From positions 84,299,340-84,363,339 of the forward strand of contig CM043971.1 in the NCBI GenBank assembly GCA_014529385.2: a stretch of 64,000 nucleotides of DNA, in the 5' to 3' direction. Both the position numbers and the translations under genes were made by a program. Positions 33,819-44,724 of the stretch are shown in pieces (position 1 is the stretch's first letter; every line of letters begins with the position of its first letter). This stretch comes from Adiantum capillus-veneris. Lineage: Eukaryota > Streptophyta > Polypodiopsida > Polypodiales > Pteridaceae. The notes beneath the pieces were generated by a model. It had not been told where the DNA came from. It was given only the letters and a program-made list of their open reading frames with translations, and made no database searches.

Positions 33819-35384
33819 CTAAAACCGAGGAGGTGGAGGTTGTACCGGCCTCACCACTCCATGTGTTTCTCTCACATTTTGTTGCTCCGAAGGGTAGTAC
33901 TCACTTTGGTTGCTATACCACATTGTAGCTGGTACTGGCGTTGGTTTATTTGATTCTTCCATCATTGGCATGTATCTCATGTCTATCGGCATTCTAGCAC
34001 CTGGCAGCGGAGGTTGTTGTCCTAAGACAAGATGTGGCCTTAAAACTCCTACTGGTCTTGGCGCATTCCCCGTAATGTATCTAGGTGGAGTAGGTGCCTC
34101 TGGAACAGGTTGTACATACCTCTCCCTAGCATTTTCCATGCTATAATAGCACTCTTTCTCCGTATGGTTCATCCATTTTCTCTCAATTTCACACCACTTC
34201 GGCTCTCCCGAATCAGACCTTACAAGAGGAATCAACCTCTTGACCAAGTCGTCGACAAGCTTTTCTTGATCAATAGGTGCCGTTGGCTTGGCAATGGACT
34301 CACTTATCTGTGAAACACTGTGCTGAGAGGACGTGTCATCTCCTTGACTCTTTAAGTCCTTTTCTTTGTATGCCTCACAATTATCCACTAGATAAAGAGC
34401 TTCTTTGATCAACTTGTTTAGCGTCATCCTCCTTATCATATACAGATCCTTCTGAAGGTCCGCATGTCTCATTCCCTGGATAAAGATCAGCATCAGTCGT
34501 GCTTGCGTAGGTAATTCCGCTCTCGGACAGAGCTTAACATATCTCTTGAGCCGTAATGATGCTTTGCGTACTGATTCATTCTCTTTCTGTTTGAATCTAT
34601 GGATTTGCGAGACCGTGTTGTGAGCAATGCCTTTTGGCAAGAATTCTTCAATAAACTCCTCAAACAGCTCATCTAGGGTCTTAAAATCCCATTTTTCCAC
34701 TGAGTCGAACCATGTAACTGCATCATCTTCTAGAGTCAATCCAAATCCCGCAAACTGTGTCGCAAAATCTGAAACTTCCTCTGCTCTAATCACTCTTCTA
34801 AAAGCCGCTACGTGATCTCTCGGATCTTTATCTCCGGAGTATTTTCTATTTACCCATTTCTGGACTTGGGATTGTCTAACTCGTCGATTGTCTACAAGTC
34901 TAATCAGAGACTCTCCCAATCCTTCTCTCGTTATCGCTCTTGAAGGGAATCCTGGTCGCTCTCTTCTTGGAATTCGTATAGGAATTCTCGTGTTTGGTGG
35001 AGGCATTTGTGGTCCTTCATTGAACAAATATCCACCTCTTTCTAGTACAGTCTGTGGATTTGTGCTTTCTACAACTCTGTATTCTCGTCCATACTTGTCG
35101 ACAACTATAGATCTCCATTGACAGTCGACTCCGTATGCGTAGACATATAAGAGCTTGTAATCCGTTATCTCTTCTAGGTATGGATCTGAGCACCTATAAA
35201 GATTGACCTCATTGTTGTCAATGTATCTATATAGTCCTTCACTCTCATGACCAATCATCCAAACTCTCTCAACAAGATGGGTCTTTATCAATTGCAAGTT
35301 TGGAAGATCCATTGTGGGAGGATATTCCTCTATCTTCGGGATCTCCAAGCTTGTGTAAGCCGCGTTTGAATCTAGGGTAGACAT
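33819..35384 (-). CDS. gag capsid protein
   Basis: The 521-codon open frame starts at the ATG at 35382-35384. The retrotransposon gag domain spans about residues 165-330 (KYSGDKDPRDHVAAFRRVIR, WFDSVEKWDFKTLDELFEEF, FKQKENESVRKASLRLKRYV, LMLIFIQGMRHADLQKDLYM). After it come a Gln/Ser-rich part and a proline-rich C-terminus (PPPPRF). It would assemble the virus-like particle and package element RNA. The frame continues past its stop into RYEMDERTLRFIANSG, a common gag tail, so the stop at 33819 may be a mutation. Confidence 0.85.
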   Translation of the reverse strand: MSTLDSNAAYTSLEIPKIEEYPPTMDLPNLQLIKTHLVERVWMIGHESEGLYRYIDNNEVNLYRCSDPYLEEITDYKLLYVYAYGVDCQWRSIVVDKYGREYRVVESTNPQTVLERGGYLFNEGPQMPPPNTRIPIRIPRRERPGFPSRAITREGLGESLIRLVDNRRVRQSQVQKWVNRKYSGDKDPRDHVAAFRRVIRAEEVSDFATQFAGFGLTLEDDAVTWFDSVEKWDFKTLDELFEEFIEEFLPKGIAHNTVSQIHRFKQKENESVRKASLRLKRYVKLCPRAELPTQARLMLIFIQGMRHADLQKDLYMIRRMTLNKLIKEALYLVDNCEAYKEKDLKSQGDDTSSQHSVSQISESIAKPTAPIDQEKLVDDLVKRLIPLVRSDSGEPKWCEIERKWMNHTEKECYYSMENARERYVQPVPEAPTPPRYITGNAPRPVGVLRPHLVLGQQPPLPGARMPIDMRYMPMMEESNKPTPVPATMWYSNQSEYYPSEQQNVRETHGVVRPVQPPPPRF

Positions 35385-38080
35385 GATTTCTGGGCTTAAG
35401 AGTTTTTTCTTGGTTCAAGTAGATTTAGTCCACTGTGTTCAACTTCTTTGGTTAGGGAAAAGTCGAAACTATGTCCAAAACCGCAACCGTTTCGTCACAA
35501 TTCTCGCAAATTGTCACTTTCAGACACCCCTAACTTCCGGATGCATTTTGAGGCCTCAAACGACGTTTTTTTCAAAGTTGACCTAAATGGTTGTCGTCGG
35601 CATGCATTTAGTTCAAGTTTTGCTCTGAGATCTGTAGAGCCGCTCTCAGGCTACGTTTTGATATAAAAACTTTTCAGATCCGATACCGTTTGAAAGTTAT
35701 GGCCAAAACAGTGAAATGCAGTTTAGACTGGTCAAAATGAGTCCAAATTCAATTTTAAAAGAAGATTTGGGATCTCTGTGACACTGTGAACACTTCTGTA
35801 TGGTCAAAATTACAGTTGGACCCTAAAAATGGCTTGGAGACATCCTACATGTAGGATGTCTATATGCTCAGAATTTAACAAAATTTGGTCCAGAGACTCC
35901 CCTTAAGTCCAGCAACACAATGGTATACTCAGAATTTCCTTTGGACCTAAAAATGGCCTTGAGACATCCTACGTGTAGGATGTCTTCTTTCTCAAAATGA
36001 CTTGAAATTTTCACCCCAGCTTCTCTTTGATGTGCTGATCACAGTGGTGTGCTCATAGGTTGGTTTGGAGTCCTAAATCAAGCTGGAGACATCCTACGCG
36101 TAGGATGTCTAACTGCTCAGATTTTGTCCAAACTTGATCCCAAGATTCTCCTAGGGCTCAGCAACCCAATGGTATGCTCAAAATTGAATTTGGATGCCAA
36201 TAGGTCAAGATTTAGGCTGCAAGAGCTTCTAGTGCACTCCAAGAGTAGGATGTGTGACAATTCTTGTCTTTGCTTGCTAAATAGGCCAAACAAGGTCCAA
36301 ATTCACTTTTGAAAAAATTTCTGGAATCCTTGAGACACTTAGAACGTCCCTATATGGCCAAAGTAGAATTTTGACCACTTTATGACCCTAGAGACATCCT
36401 ATGCGTAGGATGTCTTTTTGCTCTGTTTCAGCTCAAACTTGCACTGTAGCTTTCCCTTGATGTGCTAAACTCACAGCTATTTTTACTTTTTGATTCTAAC
36501 ACCTATAGGTTGGTCAAATGATCAAGAATCAGTTCCAAAAGCCTGATGTCCATTCTGATGAATTCCCAAGACAAATCAACTCTAAACTAGACCAAATTTT
36601 CCTAGGAGGCTTGCCTAAGGCTAGATGACAGCATGGTATGGTCACAGGAGAATTTTGGTCTCAGAATCATGCACTAGACATCCTACGCGTAGTATGTCTT
36701 TTTGCTCAGAATGAACCCAAACTTGGACCAAACATTCTCCTAGTCTTCAGCAATCCACTGGTATGCTCAGAGGTTGATTTGGAGTGCTAAATCATGGTGA
36801 AGACATCCTACGCGTAGGATGTCTAAGTGCTTAGAATTGCCCCAAACTTGAGCCACAGCTTCCCCTTGATGTCACAACCCAATTCTATGCTTAGATTTGA
36901 GTTTGGATGTCAAAAGACCCCCAAAACTAGCTATTCTTGCCTTTTTCAGTCAAAAGTGCTAAAGTCTGCTTAAAACCCAATTCTCTCACCCAAATGAGCT
37001 GAAAACTCTCACATGCACTCAATACAACATTTAGAACATGCCTATGGAGTCATCCTATGGTTTGGTCTCAAAATTAGGCCTTGGACACAATTTGGGTAGG
37101 ATGTTTGGCAATTCTTGTCTTTTGGCTTTGATCTATCAAAATTTGGTCAAGTTTCCACTTTCCAGGTGAAAATAGGGTAAAACCTACCTTCTAAACACAC
37201 TGGTCAACTCAAATTTTCAAAAAAAATGCCAAGATCACCTTGTAGACATCCTACACGTAGGATGTCTACTGCTGATTTTTTGAGACTGAAGTGTCCGTGA
37301 TGCTTCCTTATGCTCTCAACAAGTGCAAGTATGCTTCACAATTGCAAAAACATGCAAAAATCACTCAATTAAGCCTTTGCTGAAATTTTACATTTTCTGA
37401 CTCCGCCTTTTGGCTTTTGGTCAACAAAAATAGGAAAAAACACTCAAGTCAATATGTTACTAGGGTAAAACCTACCCTATGAACCCACTGGTACAGTCAG
37501 AATTTTCAAATTTGGTCTCTAGAACCCCCTTGAGACATCCTATGCGTAGGATGTCTATGTTTACAGAATTGCAGGTTTTCTTCACAGAACCCTTGCAAAT
37601 GCTCTTTTATATGCACAACATCAATCAGTCATACAAAAATATCCACAAAAGCTTGTTTAATGTATTTTTACCCTCAAAAGAGCACGTTTCCGTGATTTCA
37701 AATGTTATCAAGCACTTTAGCAAATAATTCAGTGCTGAATAGCTCTAGATCAAAATCGGATCACTTACCTAAAGCTACTCCTACAAATCATATGGGGTTT
37801 TGCATCTATGAGTAGAAAAACGCTTCACTGCCACACACGGACTAGTAAACACTTTTATCACCTCACAAATCACTCGACCACCAACAACTACTCTAATCCA
37901 CAGATCCTAACTAAACCTATCTAGTCGCAGACCCTCGGCAAGACACACGCTTCCTGGCTATCCACTTGATCGCGGAATATCCTCGTCCGGATCCACTTAA
38001 GAAAAATGCTTTCTTTAGCCGAACCTAAATCAAGCAACCATCACACAAGTGTTAGTAGGAAACCTACTTAGGTCCTTGTG
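35385..38080 (-). other. long leader of the gag-protease element, degenerate repeat units of about 125 bp
   Basis: This is about 2.7 kb of non-coding sequence between primer site and gag. It is built from degenerate units containing GCTCAGAATT, CCAAACTTG, TTCTCCTAG, CAGCAACCCAATGGTATGCT and the palindrome described separately. Adjacent palindromes are often 124-125 bp apart (35838, 35962, 36087; 36676, 36801). No open frame is supported. Confidence 0.75.
35838..37556. repeat. array of eight 24 bp palindromes
   Basis: The consensus half site AGACATCCTACG is followed directly by its complement CGTAGGATGTCT. Copies are at 35838-35861, 35962-35985, 36087-36110, 36392-36415, 36676-36699, 36801-36824, 37244-37267 and 37533-37556. 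Three (35838, 36087, 36801) are perfect palindromes. The others have one mismatch within the two halves. Two decayed copies lie near 36235 (GAGTAGGATGTGTG) and 37090 (GGGTAGGATGTTTG). The flanks diverge much more than the palindromes. Confidence 0.9.
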
Positions 38081-38098
38081 TCCCCGGCAACGGCGCCA
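38081..38098 (-). other. primer-binding site
   Basis: The minus strand reads TGGCGCCGTTGCCGGGGA, a primer site widely seen in plant gypsy elements. One base separates it from the LTR end. Confidence 0.9.
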
Positions 38099-38099
38099 A

Positions 38100-39056
38100 T
38101 GTTGGACGAGCGACTCACACACCCATGAAGTGTATGTAAACACTACCTAGATCAACATAATGTCAATCGAGGACACAGATGACACGATAGGCACACAGAG
38201 GAAATCTCTTTAGCTTGTCTGACTGAGACTATCCTACACATACAACACTTTGGAAGGCCAACTAAACCACAATCAAGAACCTCACTGCTCTCAACTACAC
38301 CACCTAGCCACATACACACATACGGAAGGTAATTCACCTAATCATGCCAGATTTGTACCAAACTTAAGGAACACCATCCCCTCACTAGGATACACCTGTC
38401 CCTAAGCTTCTACACTGAAAACCCTCACTCTAAACCCATCTGCGGAAAACGCGTAGGATGACAGAGCTGAATTTTGAAAGTGCCCGAAACTGAAATTTAT
38501 GAGTACCTATGCGTAGCTTATGTCGCCACGATTCTATAGACTACTAGCACACAGAAAATAGACATCGTTTGATACACTTACAGCCACAAATAGCTCGTAC
38601 ATGCGTCGGCGTGTGCGCTTCTTCTTGCGTGGAATGCTTGGCGTTGTCGCATAGCTCTTCTCGAGCCTACAACAATGGTGTAGTTGGATCTCCAATGTGT
38701 TGAGCGAGCCGGGCGTAGCGAGAGGACAATGCTCACGCTCACTCTCTTTCTCTCTCACACACAGTAGATGGCAGTGCTTAGTTTTGATTATGATAAAAGT
38801 CTCCCCTTTACAAAATGACCTAGGTACCTTATATACTAAGGCTACCTTAGGTTTAACCAAAAATGAGGTTGAAAGGGTCAAATGGATTTGTATTTACAAT
38901 CTGGAAGTGCCATTGCACCCCGGCTTCTAAAACTAGAATAACTACTCATTACAAATGATGTTTATAGCCATAATCCGCAGCATTTCATAACTCGCAAAAG
39001 ATAAGACTTTGGTACGAAACTTGAGTTATGTTGTGTTGTTGACCCGGCGGTCAACA
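38100..39056 (-). repeat. 5' LTR (957 bp)
   Basis: Partner of 29506-30462 with identical ends. It is followed by the right target duplication TACAC at 39057-39061. Confidence 0.95.
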
Positions 39057-39774
39057 TACACCAAGGTGTACAGGAGCAGGGATGAGACTGTTGTGGCAGA
39101 TAGGTTGGAAAAGGAAATGCGACAGAGGATTCGACAGCTCTTACGATTCAGTTTGGTCATATCGTGATGGAGATTTGGAAAAATCTCGATCTTGAGAGAA
39201 AGAATTACATTGTCGATACCATCCAGAGAGAGTATAGGCCGGCAGAGGGGTACAACAAGGTCTCAACGCCTGGATTTTGAGTGTGGTGAGGTCCACAATG
39301 TCACACCGTCGGTCAGAGGTAGAGACAGATTCAATGACGGCGATCCCAAGTCGGCATGGTTGGACGCAGAGGAGTGGATTGGGATTGCATGAGAGACACA
39401 AGACAATCCCAATAGATTTCAATAGATGAGAGATGCAGCTAGAGCACATTTGGAGTCTGCTGGAGTGTCACATCTTGGGAGTGGAGGATACGATACGCTC
39501 CTACATGAGTTTGTAAGTATTATACGTATGCTTTAAATTTTTGATAGTATATATGCTATTTGAAGATTTATCTAATGATTAAACCATAATTTTGCAAGAA
39601 GTTTCCATGAAGCGCCTTCCGACACGCCAAGAGGAGACATATGGGTACAAGCATGGACTTGTTGCCCTTTTGACCCAGTTGGAGGAGGAGGGAGAGGACG
39701 TCGATTGGGAGGCATTACCATGTGGGCTTCTCACTCAGTGACCTCTTGCATATGTACAGTTTTGTAGTACTTAT

Positions 39775-40020
39775 GTTTATGGTATGGTTAAGGTTTGACA
39801 CTCAACTTATCTTTATGGTTTATGGTTATGGTTGTGCAAGGTTATGGTCATGGTTTTGGTAATCGTGCTATGGTTATGGTTTTTCTATGGTTATGGTTGT
39901 GCAAGGTTATGGTTATGGTTTTGGTTCAGGTGATGGTTATGGTTTTGCTATGATGGTATAGCAATCGTGTGATGGTTATGGTTATGGTATGGCACACAAG
40001 TTATGTTTATGGTTTTACAG
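39775..40020. repeat. degenerate GGTTATGGTTATGG tract
   Basis: Irregular copies of GGTTATGGTT with TTTTGGT variants. It lies in the 3' untranslated part of the CACTA element. Confidence 0.8.
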
Positions 40021-40199
40021 TTTTTGACCCATGTTAAAAAGTTATGTTATTCTTACAATTTTGCTAATTGCCATAGACTCGCTCTTTAGTGTTAGCTTGT
40101 AGGTGGAGTGCAGTTGCTTGTACACTCTTCCTTTGGGTAGAGAAGACTGTTTTCTTTTGCTGCAGTACATGCAGCATTAGTTCCCAACCCTCTCTGCCC

Positions 40200-40480
40200 A
40201 AATTTTTTTAACAGGTTTTGGTCATCGGTACAGGTTACGGTATGACTTCCGGTATGGGTCACGGAATAGGCGTCGGAATATAATTTAAGAATACCAAGGC
40301 TTATACTGTTGATTATTTCAACGCCTGTTTATAGGCCTATTCTGACGTCCGCTACACCGATAGTTATACCGACGCTACGATACCGATGCCTCTTTCGAAC
40401 CTTATTTCAACGCTTTTAAGTTTAGAATTTAGTGCTATTTCGTCGGTTCCTGCACCGAATCTGTACGACCTCTTGTAGTG
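40200..40480 (+). repeat. CACTA 3' subterminal repeats and terminus
   Basis: Repeated GGTATG, GACGTCCG, ACCGACGC and CACCGAT motifs lead to the end CGACCTCTTGTAGTG at 40466-40480. Confidence 0.75.
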
Positions 40481-40483
40481 ATC

Positions 40484-41039
40484 GATGCCCACCTGAAAGG
40501 CAAGGCTGACACACTTTAAAAATTAGAATAGAAATTTATACCAAATTAATCACATCATAAAATACATGAAATTAAGGTAAGGATTATACCGTTAACTTTT
40601 ATTTGGCTTTATGAGGGCTTGGGAGAGCTCTTGGGGGGTTCACTATGTGTAAAACTACCATATCACGTGCGTTCAAGACATGTTTGTAAAACCCCTTATC
40701 TATGAATTTTGTTAAGAATATAGTGTACCCTTTTCTTTTAAAATCTATAAGTTTTTTTCAAATTTGAAAAAATAATACCCTTTTGTATATATATTTATGT
40801 AAGTTTCAAGAACTTTAAATACCCTTCTGTTGAACTCACGTGATAGGTTACATTTTTATCAGGTGACCTACCCAGGGGAGAGCTTAGGAGACTTTGGCAA
40901 TTCAAAGGCTAGAAGAGTACTTGGGAATTGTGAGGAGAAAGCCCCCCCCCCCCCCCCCCCCCCCCAGAGCCCCCTTATAAAGTACCCAAAGGGCCGGGCA
41001 GGCTAAGCGTCAGGGCCACTGAGGGTATAGCCAACGGGC
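40484..41039. other. spacer between CACTA elements
   Basis: The spacer is AT-rich with no gene. It contains a run of 24 C at 40942-40965. Confidence 0.6.
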
Positions 41040-41042
41040 TAA

Positions 41043-41300
41043 CACTACAAGAGGTTGTGTGCTCTTGTGACGCTGTTAGCGACGGAAATACACTGGGTTT
41101 TTATAACCCCCGGCGTCGCTAAAACCGTCGCTAATAGCGTCGCTACGAGTGTGTCACTATATGAGACGCTATAGGCGTCGCTATATAGAGACGCTGATAG
41201 CGACGGTCATAGCGACGGTTATAGTGACTTTCACACAGAAGTCTATAGCGACGCTCCAGAGCCATAAATAGCGACGGTTATAGCGACGCCCGAGAGAAAT
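41043..41300 (-). repeat. outer CACTA 3' terminus and subterminal repeats
   Basis: The terminal repeat is followed by about fifteen GCGTCGCTA or TAGCGACG motifs in both orientations. Confidence 0.88.
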
Positions 41301-41669
41301 GTTTTTTGGTGACAGGGCATTGAATGCCCTGCCACCCATCAACCATATTGTACTTGATTCACTTTTTAAAAAAAGTGCAAGGGTAGATAATAGACCCAAA
41401 ATAGTCACCCACAAGACGTATTGTTTGCAAAATTGACAAGCGTAAAATTGACAATTGTACACATCATAGGCAAAATGAATTGATTGGCAAATGTAATAAT
41501 GACAATTGTACAACATCATAGGCATAAAGAATTGATTGGCAAAATGAACTGCGGTGAAAAATGTAATAATATACATGGTTCAAAAAGACGTATAAAATCC
41601 GTCTCATGATACATAAGCTATGAGAAACACTAAACTAATGCTATCTAGCTACGGCTAAACTGACGTCGT

Positions 41670-42978
41670 CTAGTCAGACGTCTCATCGCGTCCAAGCAGC
41701 GTATCTGTCAGATTCTGCAAAAAAAGACAATAAGACAGCTTTCAGTAAGTATAAACATATAACGACATTTATAAAACAATACAAAAAATAGAAAAGAGTA
41801 AACCCTAATACTAACCATGCCGCCGCGAGAACTGAGAATGTCCATCAGGGCGTTTAAGCCCTTCCTGCCTGCGTACTCGCGCTCGTATGGTGTGGGATCA
41901 CGTCCTGTCATCGACCACTGTCAAAACATACAAAGATTTCATTATGTTAGAATTAAAAAACTCATAAACCCTAAACTATCGAACAAAAAGAGCAATGCGA
42001 AAACACTTACAAAATCGGCCTCAAATGATGCCCATCCACCGCTCCCCAAGTGGTGCGAGCTACCTGCCTCTACTCGCGCTCTGGCTGCATCCTTTTATTG
42101 CTTCCACTTGTCGGGATTCTCGCGCGCTGCTTTCTTCGCATTCTTCCAATCTTCTTTGGCCAGCCAATCTGGCCTGTTCCACCCATGCTTGATTGCTTTT
42201 TGCACTTTGGAACGCTTGTGTTCGCAGTATTCGCGCATTCGAATCTTCATCAGGTCTTCATTGAAGCGCTGATCCCGTGTTGGAACGGGAAACTCATCAT
42301 GAAGTATGCTGATGACTCTGGCTTTTAAATCACTTGGTACTTCACTCCATTTGTTTAGTATGTAGTGTCTAAACAACTGAGAGCAAAGACCACGCATGCG
42401 CGAGATCACCTTCTTGCCGTCATCATCCATGATGATGCCGCCGCTGAAGTCGACGGAGTAAGGCAAGCCCTCTAGCCGGTGACGTGTGAACCTGGGTGTC
42501 CCGGCACGGGTCTCTAGCGGCGTGTCGATGGGGGTACGGACGTCAGGTGTCTCCACCGGCGTCTGGGCCCCGAAGCAAGGAGTGTCGAGTGGGGTGGCTC
42601 CTGGCGGAGTAGGTAGAGGTGTGTAGCTGCTAGGAACAGTCAGCCGCGCAAAACCTAGCATAGATGGCGATGTTGTGGCTGGTGTGGGGGCGGGCAAAGA
42701 AGGGGAGGGTAAAGAGCCTCGTCGAACACGAGGCGGTGTGGAGGCATCGGCGGCGGAATCCCCACAACAACCGCACCGCCACCACTAGAGAGCCGATGTC
42801 TAGACGAGTGTGAAGATCGTCTCGTCGACACCGAAGCTTCGGAGTGCACCGAATGCTCCGAAAGAGAGGGAGATGCGGATGGAGTAGGAACGCGCGATGA
42901 TGCGCGAGAGCAATGACGCTCCACGTACCACTGTCTCTGCTGCGGTGACAAAGAAGAAAGAAACTCCTCATCATCCAT
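41670..42978 (-). pseudogene. PTTA/Transposase_24-like gene of outer CACTA
   Basis: Exon 1 is 42978-42011 (MDDEEFLSSLSPQQ; then Ser/Pro-rich; then the conserved part SDLKARVISILHDEFPVPTR, NRPDWLAKEDWKNAKKAARE, SSHHLGSGGWASFEADF). Exon 2 is 41917-41816 (SMTGRDPTPYEREYAGRKGL). Exon 3 is 41714-41670 (NLTDTLLGRDETSD, stop). Donors GTAAGT and GTTAGT and acceptors GACAG and TTTGCAG are visible. A frameshift near 42670 and an in-frame stop near 42095 (KWKQ*KDAAR) break it. The start was chosen because an AG acceptor-like site precedes it and the other CACTA copies begin similarly. Confidence 0.78.
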
Positions 42979-43281
42979 ACCTGCATTAAACACACGAATA
43001 TTTAAACTTAATATTGAATGAATAGAGTAGACAATGACGCAAAGACCATTAAATACAATGACGTAATGACGCATATAAATACAATGATGCAATGAATTGA
43101 GTGATAGAAGAGGCAAATCGAAAACTCAGAATTTTCAATCAAAAGATGTGAGTGTGAGTAGAAAAGAGCGTTATACACCATGGAAGGTACTTAGAGAGCC
43201 ATAGCTTTTACAACACGGAGCAAAATTGTTCAAATACAATATTTGTGGCTTTAAGAGATCTCTCTCTCATCCTCGCATAAC

Positions 43282-44302
43282 TCAGCATAACTTCCTATAT
43301 CTATATAGAGCTCTCCGTTCATGCATGGTCCACATTAGAATGCCTCTGATCAAAGCATTCCGTCGTCCTGTGTGTCGGCTCATATCCACCACCTCTATGC
43401 CAATCCACAATTGTTGTAGCTCTTCCAATAGTGGACGAAGATACACATACATATTCTCCACTTTATATCGCCCTGGCACAATCAAGCTTAGCCATAGGTG
43501 CCCCTTCTTCGTAGTTAACCACGGGGGAATGTTGTAGTTGACGATGACAACGGGCCATACACTGTAAGATGTTGATCTTTGACCAAATGGATTTACGCCA
43601 TCCATAGCCAGGCCTAAGCGCAAATTTCGAGCTTCCCTGGCAAAATCCGACCATGTTCCATCTATATGTTTCCAGGCTGCGCAATCTGCAAGAATTCGTA
43701 GCACACCATCCGAAGATTTATTCTCCTCATGCCATGATGCTAGGGCGGCCATGGACTTACATTCGAAGAAATGCTTGATGCGAGGAAGCAGAGGAAAATG
43801 TCGCAAAACCTTTTGTGGAATTTTTGTCCCGTGGAGATCTACTCGATATCTTTGGGAATCACATTTCGGACACTTCTCCATGTCTATGTATTCCCCTCTG
43901 AAAAGAATGCAGTCATTAGGACAAGCGTGGATAGAATTGTAATCCATCCCCAAGTTTCGCAAAATCTTTCTTGCTTCATCTCGGGAATCTGGCATCACAT
44001 TGTCAGCTGGTAGTATGTGCTCTTTAAGCAATCTACACAACATAAAAATATGATACAGTCGTGTAAAAATCTATCAGATCATTATACATTTAGAGTTTTA
44101 TTAAAGTAAACTAATTGTAATAGATCACCTTAAAAGCGCTGTGACGCTAGTGTCACTCCATCCAAACTTTGCCTGCATGTTGAGAAGAACCAGGAGTGCT
44201 TTCAATCTAGACATACGTGCTCCATTATACAATGGCGTATCGGCTTCAATCATCATAGATAAGCCTTTCTGAATCCATGATCGTCTCGATCATTTCATCA
44301 AT
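43282..44302 (-). pseudogene. TNP2 transposase, middle part, of outer CACTA
   Basis: This continues the N-terminal piece at 56526-56720. Exon 1 remainder is 44302-44129 (DEMIETIMDSERLIYDDMKS, FGWSDTSVTALLR), with donor GTGATC. Exon 2 starts at 44032 after GTGTAG (LLKEHILPADNVMPDSRDEA, IHACPNDCILFRGEYIDMEK, CPKCDSQRY, VVIVNYNIPPWLTTKKGHLW, LSLIVPGRYKVENMYVYL). IHACPNDCILF with CPxC is the signature of TNP2 transposases. The frame ends at 43282 and the C-terminal half is gone. The gene was cut by insertion of the inner element. Confidence 0.85.
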
Positions 44303-44305
44303 CTC

Positions 44306-44440
44306 CACTACAAGAGACTATTCATATTAGCGACGCTTACACAGCGACGCTCAAAAAAAAAATTCCCGGCGTCGCTATGAGCGTCGCAAATTTACAAAGA
44401 AATTTGCGACGCTCATAGCGACGCCAACTGGGCTAAAAAA
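44306..44440 (+). repeat. inner CACTA 5' terminus and subterminal hairpin
   Basis: AGCGACGC motifs occur in both directions. Bases 44365-44428 form an inverted repeat (GGCGTCGCTATGAGCGTCGC against GCGACGCTCATAGCGACGCC) around AAATTTACAAAGAAATTT. Confidence 0.85.
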
Positions 44441-44518
44441 ATAACCGAGCGCGCCCAAAAACTCAGATCTCAGATCTGAGTTTTTCGGCGCCCTCAAGCA
44501 AGGAGCAGGTAACACTCT

Positions 44519-44520
44519 TC

Positions 44521-44576
<56 letters not shown>

Positions 44577-44581
44577 CTTCT

Positions 44582-44618
<37 letters not shown>

Positions 44619-44690
44619 TAGAGGAAGGAGAGCCAGGTATGCTCCTTCCCTCTCCTCATTCTCATGTTCCCTTCCCCTCTTTCTCTCTCC

Positions 44691-44724
<34 letters not shown>

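Larger units (their letters stand above)
29506..39056 (-). mobile_element. LTR retrotransposon with gag and protease only (9551 bp)
   Basis: Two LTRs of equal length (957 bp) bracket the element, which has a perfect 5 bp duplication (TACAC). On the minus strand the order is LTR, primer site, 2.7 kb leader with palindrome array, gag, zinc knuckle, aspartic protease, an unknown C-terminal part, polypurine tract and LTR. No RT, RNase H or integrase block is found in any frame in 30463-31745, so it must be mobilised in trans. The LTRs differ by scattered substitutions, so the insertion is not very recent. Confidence 0.92.
29088..39741 (+). pseudogene. PTTA/Transposase_24-like CACTA gene, split by an LTR element
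   Basis: The gene starts MADDEEPYSPSFSF after an AG acceptor-like site, comparable to MDDEEFLSSLSPQQ in the 41-44 kb copy. A low-complexity Thr/Pro/Arg part follows, with a stop near 29411 (GGGG*C). The frame reaches MGTPRT at 29505 and is interrupted by the retrotransposon. It resumes at 39062-39512 with frameshifts and stops (MEIWKNLDLERKNYIVDTIQ, AARAHLESAGVSHLGSGGYD), has a donor GTAAGTAT near 39513, and ends with KRLPTRQEETYGYKHG and a TGA at 39739-39741. The block LGSGG and the intron position match the other CACTA copies, so the family assignment is firm. Confidence 0.7.
26109..40480 (+). mobile_element. CACTA transposon with internal LTR element (about 14.4 kb)
   Basis: The left end is CACTACAAGAGGTTACTTG and the right end is CGACCTCTTGTAGTG. 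Subterminal motifs of the GTCGGTAT/CCGACGC type occur at both ends (26150-26350, 40230-40470). Flanking triplets are ACC and ATC, an imperfect 3 bp duplication. The flanking 86 bp-type repeat resumes across the element, supporting these ends. The coding cargo is a TNP2 C-terminal piece (28388) and a PTTA-like gene split by a retrotransposon. The TNP2 core is absent, so the element is non-autonomous. Confidence 0.8.

Noticed and set aside
35838-37556. CRISPR-like array
   Set aside because: Plant retroelement context, irregular spacing of 124 to 443 bp, and palindromes embedded in degenerate 125 bp units rather than unique spacers.
39775-40020. GGTTATGG tract as telomere-like or coding Gly/Tyr repeat
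   Set aside because: Irregular spacing and no open frame; treated as a minisatellite.
26106-40483. Perfect target duplication for the 26-40 kb CACTA
   Set aside because: The triplets are ACC and ATC, so it is only a two of three match; the element ends rest on the termini and the flanking repeat instead.
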